From positions 1 to 64,000 of the forward strand of contig URMS01000015.1 of the NCBI GenBank assembly GCA_900548975.1: DNA of 64,000 nt. The letters are read 5' to 3'. The DNA is from an uncultured Porphyromonadaceae bacterium. GTDB lineage: Bacteria; Bacteroidota; Bacteroidia; Bacteroidales; Muribaculaceae. Made by a program: the position numbers and the translations under genes. The notes under the pieces are model-generated. The model was given only the letters and a program-made list of their open reading frames with translations. It was not told where the DNA came from and did not search any database. The number at the start of each line of letters is the position of its first letter. Position 1 is the stretch's first letter. Shown here one piece after another: positions 23,606-32,363 of the stretch.

Positions 23606-24925
23606 TTAGTCATTTTCTTCGGTAATTCCGGGGTCTTCGGCATCGTTGTCGGTGCCGGGCTCTATTTCGGCGACGAAGCGTTCGGGCAGCGCCTTCTTGG
23701 CCTTGGCGCCCAGTGCGGTGATGGAGCGGGCCTTGCCGATAAGATTTCCCGGACCCGATGACAGTTTGGCGAAGGCCGAGCGGCAGGCGTCGCCGGCCGC
23801 GCCGAGCGATTTCTCGATTTTCTCCATGTCGGCCAGGAAGCCGTTGAATTTGTCGAGCATCAGACCGGCCTGACGGGCAATCTCGAGGGCGTTGCGGTTC
23901 TGCTTGTCGTGGCGCCACACCTGTTCCACCAGTCTTATCACCGACATGAGGTGTGTGGGCGATATGATGAGCACGCGGCTGTCGAATGCTGTCTGCCAGA
24001 GGGTTTCGTCGAGCTTCATGGCGGCCAGGAATGCGCCTTCGTGTGGTATGAACATGAGCACGAAGTCGACACGGTCGTCGCCTACGACGTCCTGATAGGA
24101 CTTTCCCTTGAGCTCGGATATGTGTTTTTTGACCGATGCCAGGTGCGAGCGGGCGAAGCGGTCGCGGAGATCGTCGGACTCGGCGTTGACCATGCGGAGA
24201 TAGTCCTGTATCGATACTTTCGAGTCGATGATGAGCTTGCGGCCGGAGGTATAGTTTATCACCACGTCGGGCCGCAGGCGGTGTCCCTCGTCGTCGGTGA
24301 CGCTTTCCTGCACCATATACTCGTATCCGCGACGGAAACCGCTGCGTTCGAGAATGTTGTCGAGAATCATTTCACCCCAGTCGCCCTGCACCTTCGAGTT
24401 GCCTCGCAGCGCGTCGGAGAGTTTGCGGGTTTCGAGGCCTATGGTCTGGTTGAGCTGCACCAGTTCGCGCACGCGTTCGCCGAGCGAGAATCGTTCGGCC
24501 GATTCCTTGTCGTAGCGCTGTGTGAAATCGGCCTTGAACTGCTCGATGTTGGCTTTGAGCGGCGCGAGCACCTCGGACAGGCCGGTGCGGTTCTGCTCGC
24601 GGAGCATCTCGGAGTTGCTGACGAGCACCTTGGCGGCGAGATCGCGGAAGCGCTCTTCGAGCTGAGCTTCCATGCGGGCGTGATCCTGCTGTATGCGGTC
24701 GTTTTCGCGGACAAGAGCGTCGTTTCGCTCGGCGAGGCGTGCAATCTCGCTCTGGGCTTTCGACTCGCTCTGCCGCAGGGCCTCGATGCGCGTCTGAAGG
24801 TCGGCGACGGTGGTTTCGAGGTCGTGCCTTGTGCGGGCAAATGCCGACCGCTCGCCGGCGAGACGCCCGGCTACGATGACAGCCGCCACAAGGACTACGG
24901 AAAGTATGATAAGTGCTATGGTCAT
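23606..24925 (-). CDS. rmuC: DNA recombination protein RmuC
   Basis: 439 aa from ATG 24925, chosen because it leaves a 4-base gap to rfbC; the longer frame from 24955 would overlap it. One N-terminal membrane helix (residues 1-22), a coiled coil (about 25-130, rich in Glu/Arg/Gln), then the RmuC nuclease-like core (LSDALRGNSKVQGDWGEMIL, RPDVVINYTSGRKLIIDSKV, FIPHEGAFLAA). The family limits inversions at short repeats and may be a PD-(D/E)XK nuclease: DVVINY...IDSKV fits that motif. A membrane location suggests acting on DNA at the envelope. Confidence 0.92.
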   Translation of the reverse strand: MTIALIILSVVLVAAVIVAGRLAGERSAFARTRHDLETTVADLQTRIEALRQSESKAQSEIARLAERNDALVRENDRIQQDHARMEAQLEERFRDLAAKVLVSNSEMLREQNRTGLSEVLAPLKANIEQFKADFTQRYDKESAERFSLGERVRELVQLNQTIGLETRKLSDALRGNSKVQGDWGEMILDNILERSGFRRGYEYMVQESVTDDEGHRLRPDVVINYTSGRKLIIDSKVSIQDYLRMVNAESDDLRDRFARSHLASVKKHISELKGKSYQDVVGDDRVDFVLMFIPHEGAFLAAMKLDETLWQTAFDSRVLIISPTHLMSVIRLVEQVWRHDKQNRNALEIARQAGLMLDKFNGFLADMEKIEKSLGAAGDACRSAFAKLSSGPGNLIGKARSITALGAKAKKALPERFVAEIEPGTDNDAEDPGITEEND

Positions 24926-24929
24926 GGTG

Positions 24930-25481
24930 TTATTCGTAAAAATCGCAGTCGGCAAAATCGCGGCCCTGCAGGTCTTTGGGCGACAGTATCATTTCTTCGC
25001 GCGACAGCGGCCAGCGCACGCCGACGGTAGGGTCGTCGAAGCGCAGCGAGCGTTCGGCCTGAGGGCAGTAGTAGTTGTCGACTTTGTACTGGAACTGGGC
25101 CGTGTCGGAAAGCACGGCGAACCCGTGGGCGAAACCGCGCGGTATGTAGAGCTGGCGCCCGTTTTCGGCCGACAGCTCCACGGCTACATGCTGCCCGAAA
25201 GTGGGCGACGACCGGCGCAGATCGACGGCGATGTCGACTATGCGGCCGGCTGTTACACGCACCAGTTTTGCCTGCGATGCGTCGCCGGCCTGATAGTGGA
25301 GACCCCGCACTACGCCCCGCCGCGACACCGATTCGTTGTCCTGTACGAAATCGGGCCGTATGCCGGTGGCCTCGAGGAAGGAGTCGGCGCGGAATGTCTC
25401 GCAGAAATAACCGCGTTCGTCGCCGTGGCGCACAGGCTCGATGAGCCACACGCCGTCGATGTGTAGGGGGGTGTATGTCAT
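24930..25481 (-). CDS. rfbC: dTDP-4-dehydrorhamnose 3,5-epimerase
   Basis: 183 aa, the normal length for RfbC/RmlC. Cupin motifs: DERGYFCETF, FVQDNESVSRRGVVRGLHYQ (catalytic His in LHYQ), YIPRGFAHGFAVL, and FQYKVDNYYCP with the conserved Tyr. Epimerises dTDP-4-keto-6-deoxyglucose during dTDP-L-rhamnose synthesis. The other rfb genes are not in this window, so it is detached from the usual rfbACBD cluster. Overlaps the thioesterase gene by ATGA. Confidence 0.94.
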   Translation of the reverse strand: MTYTPLHIDGVWLIEPVRHGDERGYFCETFRADSFLEATGIRPDFVQDNESVSRRGVVRGLHYQAGDASQAKLVRVTAGRIVDIAVDLRRSSPTFGQHVAVELSAENGRQLYIPRGFAHGFAVLSDTAQFQYKVDNYYCPQAERSLRFDDPTVGVRWPLSREEMILSPKDLQGRDFADCDFYE

Positions 25482-25912
25482 AGTTCGCGCTGTTCGTATG
25501 CGGTGAGGTCGTGGCGCCATTTGTCTGTTACGGGCACCGACTGTGCCGTGCGCGGGTCGAAACTTACCATGATAGTTCGGCAGATGCATTTTACCTGGCC
25601 GCGGTCGTTGACTATGCGCTGCTCCATCACCAGCGAGCTTGTGGCTATCGATGCCACAGCGGTGAGCACCTCGAGTTTTTCCTGCACGTAGGTGGGATTG
25701 TAGAAGTCGCAGTTGATGTTGGCCACTACCAGGCCGAGTTGCATGGGGTCGAAGCGACCGTCCATAAACTGCATGAAATAGCGCATCTTTGCCAGGTCGG
25801 CGAACTGCAGATACACCGAATTGTTGAGATGCCCGAACATGTCGATGTCGTTGAAACGGATCTGTACGGGCGTGCGGTGGCGGAATTCGAATTTGGGTTC
25901 GGGGATATTCAT
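25478..25912 (-). CDS. Hotdog-fold acyl-CoA thioesterase (4HBT/YbgC-like)
   Basis: 144 aa, a complete single hotdog domain. The active-site region reads FNDIDMFGHLNNSVYLQF, containing the conserved Asp and the HxNN motif of 4-hydroxybenzoyl-CoA thioesterase-type enzymes. It should hydrolyse an acyl-CoA or acyl-ACP thioester; the substrate is unknown. Overlaps DUF721 upstream and rfbC downstream, by 4 bases each. Confidence 0.88.
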   Translation of the reverse strand: MNIPEPKFEFRHRTPVQIRFNDIDMFGHLNNSVYLQFADLAKMRYFMQFMDGRFDPMQLGLVVANINCDFYNPTYVQEKLEVLTAVASIATSSLVMEQRIVNDRGQVKCICRTIMVSFDPRTAQSVPVTDKWRHDLTAYEQREL

Positions 25913-26199
25913 AAGAATCGGATAGATGAGATAACGTCGGCTCCGGCGGCTTCGTTGAGCTGACGGACGAGCAGTTCGCCCATATAGGCAAGCTCTTCTT
26001 TGAGGGGCGCCGACAGTATTTGCACGTTCAGGGTGCGGTCTTTGACAAAAATACGGCCTGTATAGGACTCGATATGCGGGCCTACGACTTTTGGCCACAC
26101 CGACTCCACGGAATGGCGGTTGAACTCGGGGCGCAGCCCGGTGGCGTCGATCATCTTCTTTATGACCTCGCCAAGCAGAAGCGGTTCAACTCTTTTCAT
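25909..26199 (-). CDS. DUF721 (DciA-like) protein
   Basis: 96 aa. MKRVEPLLLGEVIKKMIDAT and VESVWPKVVGPHIESYTGRI match the DUF721 domain of DciA, the helicase-operator protein that replaces DnaC in many bacteria, helping DnaB load at replication forks. Its start lies inside the end of recF (14-base overlap), a neighbourhood seen for DciA-type genes in Bacteroidetes and Actinobacteria. That it is this organism's helicase loader is an inference. Confidence 0.82.
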   Translation of the reverse strand: MKRVEPLLLGEVIKKMIDATGLRPEFNRHSVESVWPKVVGPHIESYTGRIFVKDRTLNVQILSAPLKEELAYMGELLVRQLNEAAGADVISSIRFL

Positions 26200-27313
26200 G
26201 GGTGTCGATGGGAGTGAACACGCCGTGCTCCACATGCCACAGCCGGTAGGGGTCGTGGATGTGCGACTCGGGAATGTCGGCCACGATTTCGTCGAGGTGC
26301 TTGCGGTTGGTGTCGGTGATGAAAATCTGGCCGAAGGAATCGGAGCCGCCCACGATGGACATGATGCGGCGCACGCGGCCGGCGTCGAGTTTGTCGAAAA
26401 TATCGTCGAGCAGCAGCAGCGGCCTGATGCCCAGGCTTTCGCGCAGCAGCTCATACTGTGCGAAGCGCAGAGCCGAGGTAAAAGTCTTAGTCTGGCCCTG
26501 CGATGCCGAGCGGCGCAGGGCCAGGGTGTCGAGGGTGAATTCGATGTCGTCGCGGTGCGGGCCGGAGGCAGTGTAGCGCAGTATGGCATCGCGGCTGCGC
26601 GAGGCGCGCAGATGCTCGGCGAGCCCTTCGGGATATTCGGTGCCGGTGTAGCGCAGGCCGGGTTCTTCGTCGCACTCGGCGATGGCGCGGTAGTAGGGGC
26701 GGAATATTTCTTCGAGGCGCTTTATGTTCTCGCGTCGGCGCGAGGCAATGTAGTCGCCGGCGATTTCGAGCTGAGCCTCGAGGGCGTCGTAGAGCGAGCC
26801 GTCGGCGCATTCCTGCTTGAGCAGCTTATTGCGCTGTTCGAGAGCGTGGTTGTAGCGAACCAGGGCGTCGAGATAGGGGGCGTCGCGCTGCGATATTATC
26901 TGGTCGATGAAGCGGCGGCGTTCGGAGGGCTCGCCGCCGACGAGCAACATGTCGGCCGGCGACAGGAGCACCAGAGGGAATGCGCCGATGTGCTGTGTGA
27001 GGCGCTTGTAGGGCTTGCCGCCGCGCTTGAACGACTTGGGGCGTCCCGGCTGTACGGCGGCGTTGACCTCTTCGTCGAGTCCGCGCCTGAAGTAGCGGCC
27101 GCGGAGCATGGCGAAGCCGGCGCCGCGTGTCACCATCATGGGGTCGAGGGCGCCGGTGAAACTTTTGCAGAAACTGAGGAAGTAGAGGGCGTCGAGGAGA
27201 TTGCTCTTGCCCATGCCGTTGTTGCCGAGGAAACAATTGATCTTCGGCGAGAACTGCAGTTCGGCCGATGCTATGTTTTTGAAATTGACAAGACTTATCT
27301 CCCGGAGTATCAC
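26186..27313 (-). CDS. recF: DNA replication and repair protein RecF
   Basis: 375 aa with a GTG start, normal length. Walker A is GNNGMGKSN at residues 30-38; the signature region QGQTKTFTSALRFAQYELL and Walker B LLLLDDIFDKLD lie in the C-terminal half. RecF is an SMC-like ATPase that loads RecA at single-strand gaps with RecO and RecR. Overlaps the esterase gene by GTGA and the DUF721 gene by 14 bases. It is not beside dnaA/dnaN here, unlike the classical arrangement. Confidence 0.95.
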   Translation of the reverse strand: MILREISLVNFKNIASAELQFSPKINCFLGNNGMGKSNLLDALYFLSFCKSFTGALDPMMVTRGAGFAMLRGRYFRRGLDEEVNAAVQPGRPKSFKRGGKPYKRLTQHIGAFPLVLLSPADMLLVGGEPSERRRFIDQIISQRDAPYLDALVRYNHALEQRNKLLKQECADGSLYDALEAQLEIAGDYIASRRRENIKRLEEIFRPYYRAIAECDEEPGLRYTGTEYPEGLAEHLRASRSRDAILRYTASGPHRDDIEFTLDTLALRRSASQGQTKTFTSALRFAQYELLRESLGIRPLLLLDDIFDKLDAGRVRRIMSIVGGSDSFGQIFITDTNRKHLDEIVADIPESHIHDPYRLWHVEHGVFTPIDTHEKS

Positions 27314-28119
27314 TTGCTGAAAGCCTGGTTGAAGAATACGAGATGATGGAGGATGGAGTTGGCCCAGTATTTGTGGCTGTGGTTGCCGGGACGCGAGGTG
27401 TAGTCGTGGTCGATGTTGGCGGCCAGAAGGTCGCGGTGCAGCTGTTCGTTCACACCGGCGAAGAAGTCATCCTTGCCGCAGTCGAAGATTATGTTGAGAC
27501 CGGCGTCCTTGAGGCGGGGAATCTGGCCGGCTACGGTGCGGCTGTCCCACAGCGCGGGGTTCTTGCTGTATTCGGCGCCCAGCAGGCGCGTGGTGTTCCA
27601 TTTGCCGGCAAACGGACGGATGTCGACACCGCCGCTCATGCTGCCGGCGCTTTTAAACACGTCCGGATGATTGAGCGCGAGCCACAGAGCGCCGTGGCCG
27701 CCCATGCTCAGACCGGTGATGGCGCGCTGCGACGCCTCGGCTTTGGTGGGATAGTGCGCGTCGATGTAGGGCACGAGTTCGTCGATGATGAAGCTTTCCA
27801 TCTGGAGCTTGGGATTGACGGGGGAGTTCCAGTACCAGCTGTCGCGGCCGTCGGGCATCACCATGACCATGCCGTATTGGTCAGCGAGTTCGCCCAGACG
27901 GGGCTGTGTGCGGGTGCTCCAGTCGCGGTATGTGCCGGTGAAGCCGTTGAGGAGGTACACGGTGGGGAATTTATCGCCTTTTTTGGCGTCAGGGGTTATC
28001 ACCACAACCTTTTCGGGTCCTTCCAGCAGCGCGGTGCTGATGGCAATGGTGTCGGTGGTGAAAGCCTTTGCCTGGAATGCGGCGGCGAGGACCAGTGCGG
28101 CGGCGAGTAATTTTTTCAT
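27310..28119 (-). CDS. Secreted esterase of the esterase-D/feruloyl-esterase-like family
   Basis: 269 aa. Signal peptide residues 1-19 (LLAAALVLAAAFQAKA). Alpha/beta-hydrolase: the oxyanion region VYLLNGFTGTYRDW, nucleophile elbow ITGLSMGGHGA (Ser in GLSMGG, near residue 138), an Asp in FDCGKDDFF and the final His in NHSHKYW. Related proteins include acetyl/feruloyl esterases and the mycolyltransferase-like fold; the natural ester is not known. It sits unexpectedly between a kinase-like gene and recF in a tightly overlapping operon. Confidence 0.88.
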   Translation of the reverse strand: MKKLLAAALVLAAAFQAKAFTTDTIAISTALLEGPEKVVVITPDAKKGDKFPTVYLLNGFTGTYRDWSTRTQPRLGELADQYGMVMVMPDGRDSWYWNSPVNPKLQMESFIIDELVPYIDAHYPTKAEASQRAITGLSMGGHGALWLALNHPDVFKSAGSMSGGVDIRPFAGKWNTTRLLGAEYSKNPALWDSRTVAGQIPRLKDAGLNIIFDCGKDDFFAGVNEQLHRDLLAANIDHDYTSRPGNHSHKYWANSILHHLVFFNQAFSK

Positions 28120-28751
28120 TTTCTGTCGAGTCGTTGTTTTATAAATTCTATTGCGTAGTCGGCGAGAGAGTCGATGGATTGTCCTGCCGAATTGAGGCAC
28201 AGGTCGTAGCTTTCGGCATAGCCCCAGCGCTTGTCGGTGTAGAAGTTGTAGAAATTGGCACGAAGCTTGTTGGTGCGTTCGGCCAGGGCCTTGGCATCGC
28301 TTTCGCGGGCTACGTCGCCGCGCGACATGATGCGTGCCACACACTCGTCCATGGGGGCATGCACGAATATGTTGACTACATTGGGGAGGTCGCGCAGCAC
28401 ATAGTCGGCGCTGCGGCCTACGATGACACACGGTTCGGAGTCGGCCAGCTCGTGCATGAGGTCGCACTGGGCCGAGTAGGTGCTGTCGGAACCGCTGCCT
28501 CCCGGATTGCCTATCCACGACATGGGGTAGAAGCCGAAGGAGAAAGGCATGGCGCTGCCCATGACCGAGGGAGCGCGTTCGTCGTTTTTCTCGAAGTATT
28601 CGAGGTTGTAGCCGGCTTTTTCGGCGGCTTTGACCAGCAGCATCTTGTCGTAGAAGCTGATGCCGAGCCGTTCGGCAATGGCACGGCCCAGAGCCCTGCC
28701 GCCGCTGCCGAATGTGCGGCCTATGGTAATGACATATTTTTCGGGAAGCAT
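28116..28751 (-). CDS. Cytidylate kinase-like family protein
   Basis: 211 aa. A P-loop-like GRTFGSGGRALGRAIAERLG at residues 11-30, then FYDKMLL and a C-terminal RGDVARES...RTNKLRANFYNFYT region typical of the cytidylate-kinase-2 family found beside, not in place of, true Cmk. ATP-dependent nucleotide or small-molecule phosphorylation is likely; the substrate is unknown. Start at 28751, 11 bases after the nucleotidyltransferase-like gene; 4-base overlap with the esterase gene. Confidence 0.83.
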   Translation of the reverse strand: MLPEKYVITIGRTFGSGGRALGRAIAERLGISFYDKMLLVKAAEKAGYNLEYFEKNDERAPSVMGSAMPFSFGFYPMSWIGNPGGSGSDSTYSAQCDLMHELADSEPCVIVGRSADYVLRDLPNVVNIFVHAPMDECVARIMSRGDVARESDAKALAERTNKLRANFYNFYTDKRWGYAESYDLCLNSAGQSIDSLADYAIEFIKQRLDRK

Positions 28752-28762
28752 GGTATAGAGAT

Positions 28763-29926
28763 TTATTTTATGTCTTTTACGTCGTACATCAGTGCGGTGA
28801 GCATGCGGCGTTCGGGAGCCGAGAGAGCGCGTCCGCGCCGGGCCATCATACGCTCGGCGATGTCGAAGAATTTCTTTTCGGGCACCGGGGTGAATCCGGC
28901 GGTCGAGCCCTCGCTGAACGACTGCACGAAGTTGCGCGGGAAGCCGGCTCCGTGCACGTTGACACCCACGCCGAGCACCGTGGCGGTGTTGAACATGGTG
29001 TTTATGCCGGCTTTGGAGTGATCGCCCATGATAAGGCCGCAGAACTGCAGCGAGGTGCGCTCGAAGCGGCCTGTGCGGTAGTTCCACAGGCGTATTTTGG
29101 TGTAGTCGTTCTTGAGATTCGAGGCCACGGCGCCTGCGCCGATATTGCACCACTCGCCGACAACGGCGTTGCCGAGGAAGCCGTCGTGGGCTTTGTTGGA
29201 GAATCCCGTCATGACAACGTTGTTGAGCTCGCCGCCGACCTTGCAGAAGGGCCCGATGGTGGTGCCGGGGTATATTTTTGTGCCCATGTTCACCGTGGCG
29301 TGGCGGCACAGGGCTATGGGTCCGCGCAGCATTGAGCCTTCCATTATCTCCGCCTCGGGGCCTATGTATACGGGACCGCCTGTGGTGTTGATGAATGCGC
29401 CTTCGACTGTGGCTCCTTCTTCGATGAAGATGAGCGACGGGTCGCCTATGACGGTGTTGGTGGCGGAGACGGGCTGCGAGTCGCGGCCTGCCGTGATGCG
29501 GGTGAAGTCGGCTCTGATCTGTTCGCCGTTGAACATGAAGATGTCGTAGAGCTGCTCGATGGAGTGTACTTCGGTGTAGGATTCGACGCGTTCGGTGGTC
29601 TGCGCGCCGCGGTGGGCCACTACGCGGCCGCGGCCGTCGACAAGGGCCTGACCGCTTTCGAGGGCGCCGATGCGGGCGGCGAGGGCGGCGTCGGGCACGA
29701 CGTTGCCGGCAATGAAGAGGGTGTCGGGATCGTCGGCGCCTTCGGCCGGGTACATCTCGCGGAGATAATCCTCGGAAACGCCCCAGGAGTATGTGCCGGG
29801 CAGCAGGGCCTGCCATTTTTCGGCTATGGTGTCGATGCCGACCCTGATGGCGGCTATGGGTCGTGTGAAGGTAATGGGCAGCAGGTCGGCCCATACTGCA
29901 TGCTCGTCGTATAGTATGATGTTCAT
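28763..29926 (-). CDS. Putative sugar nucleotidyltransferase with left-handed beta-helix (GlmU-like)
   Basis: 387 aa from ATG 29926. The N-terminal half (MNIILYDEHAVWADLLPITF TRP) is the Bacteroidetes GlmU-like nucleotidyltransferase-type domain, which lacks the canonical pyrophosphorylase GxG-Arg loop near its start. Residues about 165-330 form hexapeptide repeats (IGDPSLIFIEEGATVEGAFI, GPVYIGPEAEIMEGSMLRG) of an acyltransferase-like beta-helix. Likely involved in sugar-nucleotide metabolism for cell-surface glycans; the activity is not demonstrated. First gene of the minus-strand run, with a TAATTTTG box 22 bases upstream. Confidence 0.82.
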   Translation of the reverse strand: MNIILYDEHAVWADLLPITFTRPIAAIRVGIDTIAEKWQALLPGTYSWGVSEDYLREMYPAEGADDPDTLFIAGNVVPDAALAARIGALESGQALVDGRGRVVAHRGAQTTERVESYTEVHSIEQLYDIFMFNGEQIRADFTRITAGRDSQPVSATNTVIGDPSLIFIEEGATVEGAFINTTGGPVYIGPEAEIMEGSMLRGPIALCRHATVNMGTKIYPGTTIGPFCKVGGELNNVVMTGFSNKAHDGFLGNAVVGEWCNIGAGAVASNLKNDYTKIRLWNYRTGRFERTSLQFCGLIMGDHSKAGINTMFNTATVLGVGVNVHGAGFPRNFVQSFSEGSTAGFTPVPEKKFFDIAERMMARRGRALSAPERRMLTALMYDVKDIK

Positions 29927-29948
29927 CTTTTCGCGCGTAATTATTGGC

Positions 29949-29956
29949 AAAATTAA
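29949..29956 (-). promoter_or_regulatory. -7 promoter box (TAATTTTG) of the ten-gene minus-strand run
   Basis: The minus strand reads TAATTTTG 22 bases before the ATG at 29926. All downstream minus genes to 21591 are spaced by 36 bases or less, or overlap. Confidence 0.6.
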
Positions 29957-30009
29957 TGTTTTTTCGCCGATTATGGGCATAAAAACGACAGAAGGCTTCG
30001 GCACCGGGG

Positions 30010-30017
30010 TATTTTTG
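30010..30017 (+). promoter_or_regulatory. -7 promoter box (TATTTTTG) at holin-like gene start
   Basis: TATTTTTG ends seven bases before the ATG at 30025, implying almost no 5' untranslated region. Confidence 0.55.
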
Positions 30018-30024
30018 TGCCGAT

Positions 30025-30477
30025 ATGGAAAATTCGCAGATAAAAATAGCCGTGACGGCGGCGGGAGGTGCCGCGGCGGCTTTTGTGGAGCCGGTGTTGC
30101 CTGTGGCGGGGCTTTGTACAGTGATGGTTCTTGCCGATGTGGCTACGGCGCTGAGGCTGCGGGGGCGTCTGCGGCGCAGCGGCAAGGCTGTGCCGGCGGG
30201 GCTGTTGTCGTCGAAGCGTTTCGGGCGCGCTGTCCGCACCATAGCGGGCATATATGCCGCTCTGTGTGTGGCCCATGGTGCCGATCTGGCGCTTGGCGAC
30301 ACCATGAGTTTCCTCACCGGCGGCCACAGCGCACTCAACATGATGGGCATGCTCATCTTCGTGTGGCAGCTGATGTCGGTGCTCGAGAACGAGGCCACGT
30401 GCAGCGGCTCGGCCTGGGCCTCGAAGGCCCGCAAGTATCTTGCCGATAAGACGGAACGGCATCTCGACGGCGAGTGA
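30025..30477 (+). CDS. Phage-holin-family-like small membrane protein
   Basis: 150 aa with hydrophobic segments near residues 8-38, 70-90 and 103-122. The pattern VLADVATALRLRGRLRR followed by LSSKRFGRAVRTIAGIY resembles the Bacteroidetes phage-holin family (holin 4-like: a DxxTG-type turn, then an SSxKF segment). No lysin or other phage genes lie nearby, so it is probably a domesticated chromosomal copy or a membrane protein of other function. Transcribed alone between divergent and parallel neighbours. Confidence 0.55.
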   Translation: MENSQIKIAVTAAGGAAAAFVEPVLPVAGLCTVMVLADVATALRLRGRLRRSGKAVPAGLLSSKRFGRAVRTIAGIYAALCVAHGADLALGDTMSFLTGGHSALNMMGMLIFVWQLMSVLENEATCSGSAWASKARKYLADKTERHLDGE

Positions 30478-30501
30478 GTTGGCCTTTTGGAATAAAAGGC
30501 T

Positions 30502-30509
30502 TATTTTTG
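30502..30509 (+). promoter_or_regulatory. -7 promoter box (TATTTTTG) at recQ start
   Basis: TATTTTTG ends four bases before the recQ ATG, consistent with a leaderless mRNA. Confidence 0.6.
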
Positions 30510-30513
30510 TGGT

Positions 30514-32340
30514 ATGAATGACAAAGAAGAATTCCGTCAGCGTGCGCTGGGGCTGCTCGCCCAGTTCTACGGCTACCGCTCGTTCCGTCCGGGCCAGTAT
30601 GAGATTATCGAGGCCGTGGGCAGCGGCCGCGACGCCCTTGTGCTCATGCCTACCGGCGGCGGCAAGTCCATATGCTATCAGTTGCCGGCACTTCTGGCTC
30701 CGAAGGGCTGTGCCGTGGTTGTGTCGCCGCTGATAGCTCTGATGCAGGACCAGACGCAGGCTCTGATGTCGTGCGGCATTCCCGCCGCTGCCATTCACTC
30801 CAACCAACCCGAAAGCTATAACCGGCAGATACTTGCGGCGGCCATGGCCGGGCGCCTGAAGCTGCTCTATATATCGCCGGAGCGTCTGCTGGCCGAAATC
30901 GACGGCTGGGACCGGCTCGACATAAGCCTGTTCGCCGTCGACGAAGCCCACTGCATATCGCAGTGGGGCCACGATTTCAGGCCCGACTATACGGGGCTTT
31001 CGCGGCTCAAGGAGCTGCGCCCCGATGTGCCCGTGATAGCGCTTACGGCTACTGCCGATCGCCTTACACGCGATGATATATCGCGGCAGATCGGGCTGCG
31101 CGATCCCTATGTATTCATAAGTTCGTTCGACAGGCCCAATATATCGCTGCGGGCCTACAACAACCCCGGCTCGAAGGCCCGTGTGCGCTTCATAGCGTCG
31201 CTGGTGCGTAAATATCCCAACGATTCGGGGGTGGCATACTGCCTTTCGCGGTCGGGCGTCGATTCGCTCAACAAGGCGCTCACCGCCTGCGGCGTGCGCT
31301 CGGTGCGCTATCATGCCGGCATGACCGCCGACGAGCGCAATGCCTCTATGCGGGCCTTCCTCGACGGTACCGCGCAGGTGGTATGCGCCACCGTGGCTTT
31401 CGGCATGGGCATCGACAAGAGCAATATACGGTGGGTGGTGCACAATAATCTGCCGTCGAATATCGAAAGCTATTATCAGGAGATAGGCCGTGCCGGCCGC
31501 GACGGTCTGCCTGCCGAGGCCGTGCTCTTCCACAGCGTGGCTGACATCATAGCGCGGCGCAATTTCGCGGCGGAGTCGGGTCAGCAGGCCATCAATATGG
31601 AGAAGCTCGAGCGTATGCGCGCCTACGCCGAGGCCCGTGTGTGCCGCCGGCGCATCCTTCTGTCGTACTTCAGCGAGGCGCGCGACTGCGACTGCGGCAA
31701 CTGCGACGTGTGTCTGGAGCCACCCGAGCGCTTCGACGGCACCATTCTCGCCCAGAAGGCCCTCAGCGCCGTGGCCCGCACCGGGTGGACCAATATCGGA
31801 GTCTTTACTCTGGTGAACATACTCCGCGGCTCCATGCGCTCCGATATCCGCGCCGCAGGCTACGATCGCATCCGCACCTTCGGCGCCGGTGCCGATCTGA
31901 GTCTGAAAGAATGGAACGACTATATACAGCAGATGGTGCAGCTCGGTGTCTTCGAGATAGCCTATGACGACAGCAACCATCTGCGGGTTACCGATTTCGG
32001 CCATAGACTGCTGCGTGGCGAGGCCCATATCACGCTGTCGCGCTACGTCGAGGCTGTGGCCGGCGAGCGCAAGACCGTCAAGCCCGAGACGCCGTCTTTC
32101 CCCACCGATTCGCCCTCGACAAAGGCTCTGTTCGAACATCTCAAATCGGTGCGTCTGGCAATCGCTCGCCGCGAGAACAAGCCCCCGTACATCATTTTCT
32201 CCGACGCCTCGCTGCTCGACATGGCGGCGCGGCGCCCCCGCACACCCTTCGAATTTCTCGCCGTAAACGGCGTAGGCGAATACAAAGCCAACCGCTACGG
32301 CGCCGAATTCCTCGCCGCCATCGCCGCCTATCCCGGTTAG
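30514..32340 (+). CDS. recQ: ATP-dependent DNA helicase RecQ
   Basis: 608 aa, full length for RecQ. Helicase motifs: FRPGQYEII (motif 0), MPTGGGKSICYQLPAL (I), VDEAHCISQWGHDFRPDY (II with aromatic loop), ALTATAD (III), and QEIGRAGRDG (VI). A zinc-binding RQC region carries CRRRILLSYF, then CDCGNCDVC. The C-terminal HRDC domain covers about 530-605. A 3'-5' helicase for recombination and fork repair. Apparently leaderless. Confidence 0.96.
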   Translation: MNDKEEFRQRALGLLAQFYGYRSFRPGQYEIIEAVGSGRDALVLMPTGGGKSICYQLPALLAPKGCAVVVSPLIALMQDQTQALMSCGIPAAAIHSNQPESYNRQILAAAMAGRLKLLYISPERLLAEIDGWDRLDISLFAVDEAHCISQWGHDFRPDYTGLSRLKELRPDVPVIALTATADRLTRDDISRQIGLRDPYVFISSFDRPNISLRAYNNPGSKARVRFIASLVRKYPNDSGVAYCLSRSGVDSLNKALTACGVRSVRYHAGMTADERNASMRAFLDGTAQVVCATVAFGMGIDKSNIRWVVHNNLPSNIESYYQEIGRAGRDGLPAEAVLFHSVADIIARRNFAAESGQQAINMEKLERMRAYAEARVCRRRILLSYFSEARDCDCGNCDVCLEPPERFDGTILAQKALSAVARTGWTNIGVFTLVNILRGSMRSDIRAAGYDRIRTFGAGADLSLKEWNDYIQQMVQLGVFEIAYDDSNHLRVTDFGHRLLRGEAHITLSRYVEAVAGERKTVKPETPSFPTDSPSTKALFEHLKSVRLAIARRENKPPYIIFSDASLLDMAARRPRTPFEFLAVNGVGEYKANRYGAEFLAAIAAYPG

Positions 32341-32363
32341 AGCCTGTAGGTTTGTACGACAGC

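Noticed and set aside
24930..25991. Longer rfbC protein starting at 25991
   Set aside because: The extra N-terminus is the thioesterase gene read in another phase; RfbC similarity begins at the ATG at 25481, giving the normal 183 aa.
30025..30477. Prophage remnant suggested by the holin-like gene
   Set aside because: No lysin, terminase, capsid or integrase nearby; the neighbours are housekeeping genes with continuous composition.
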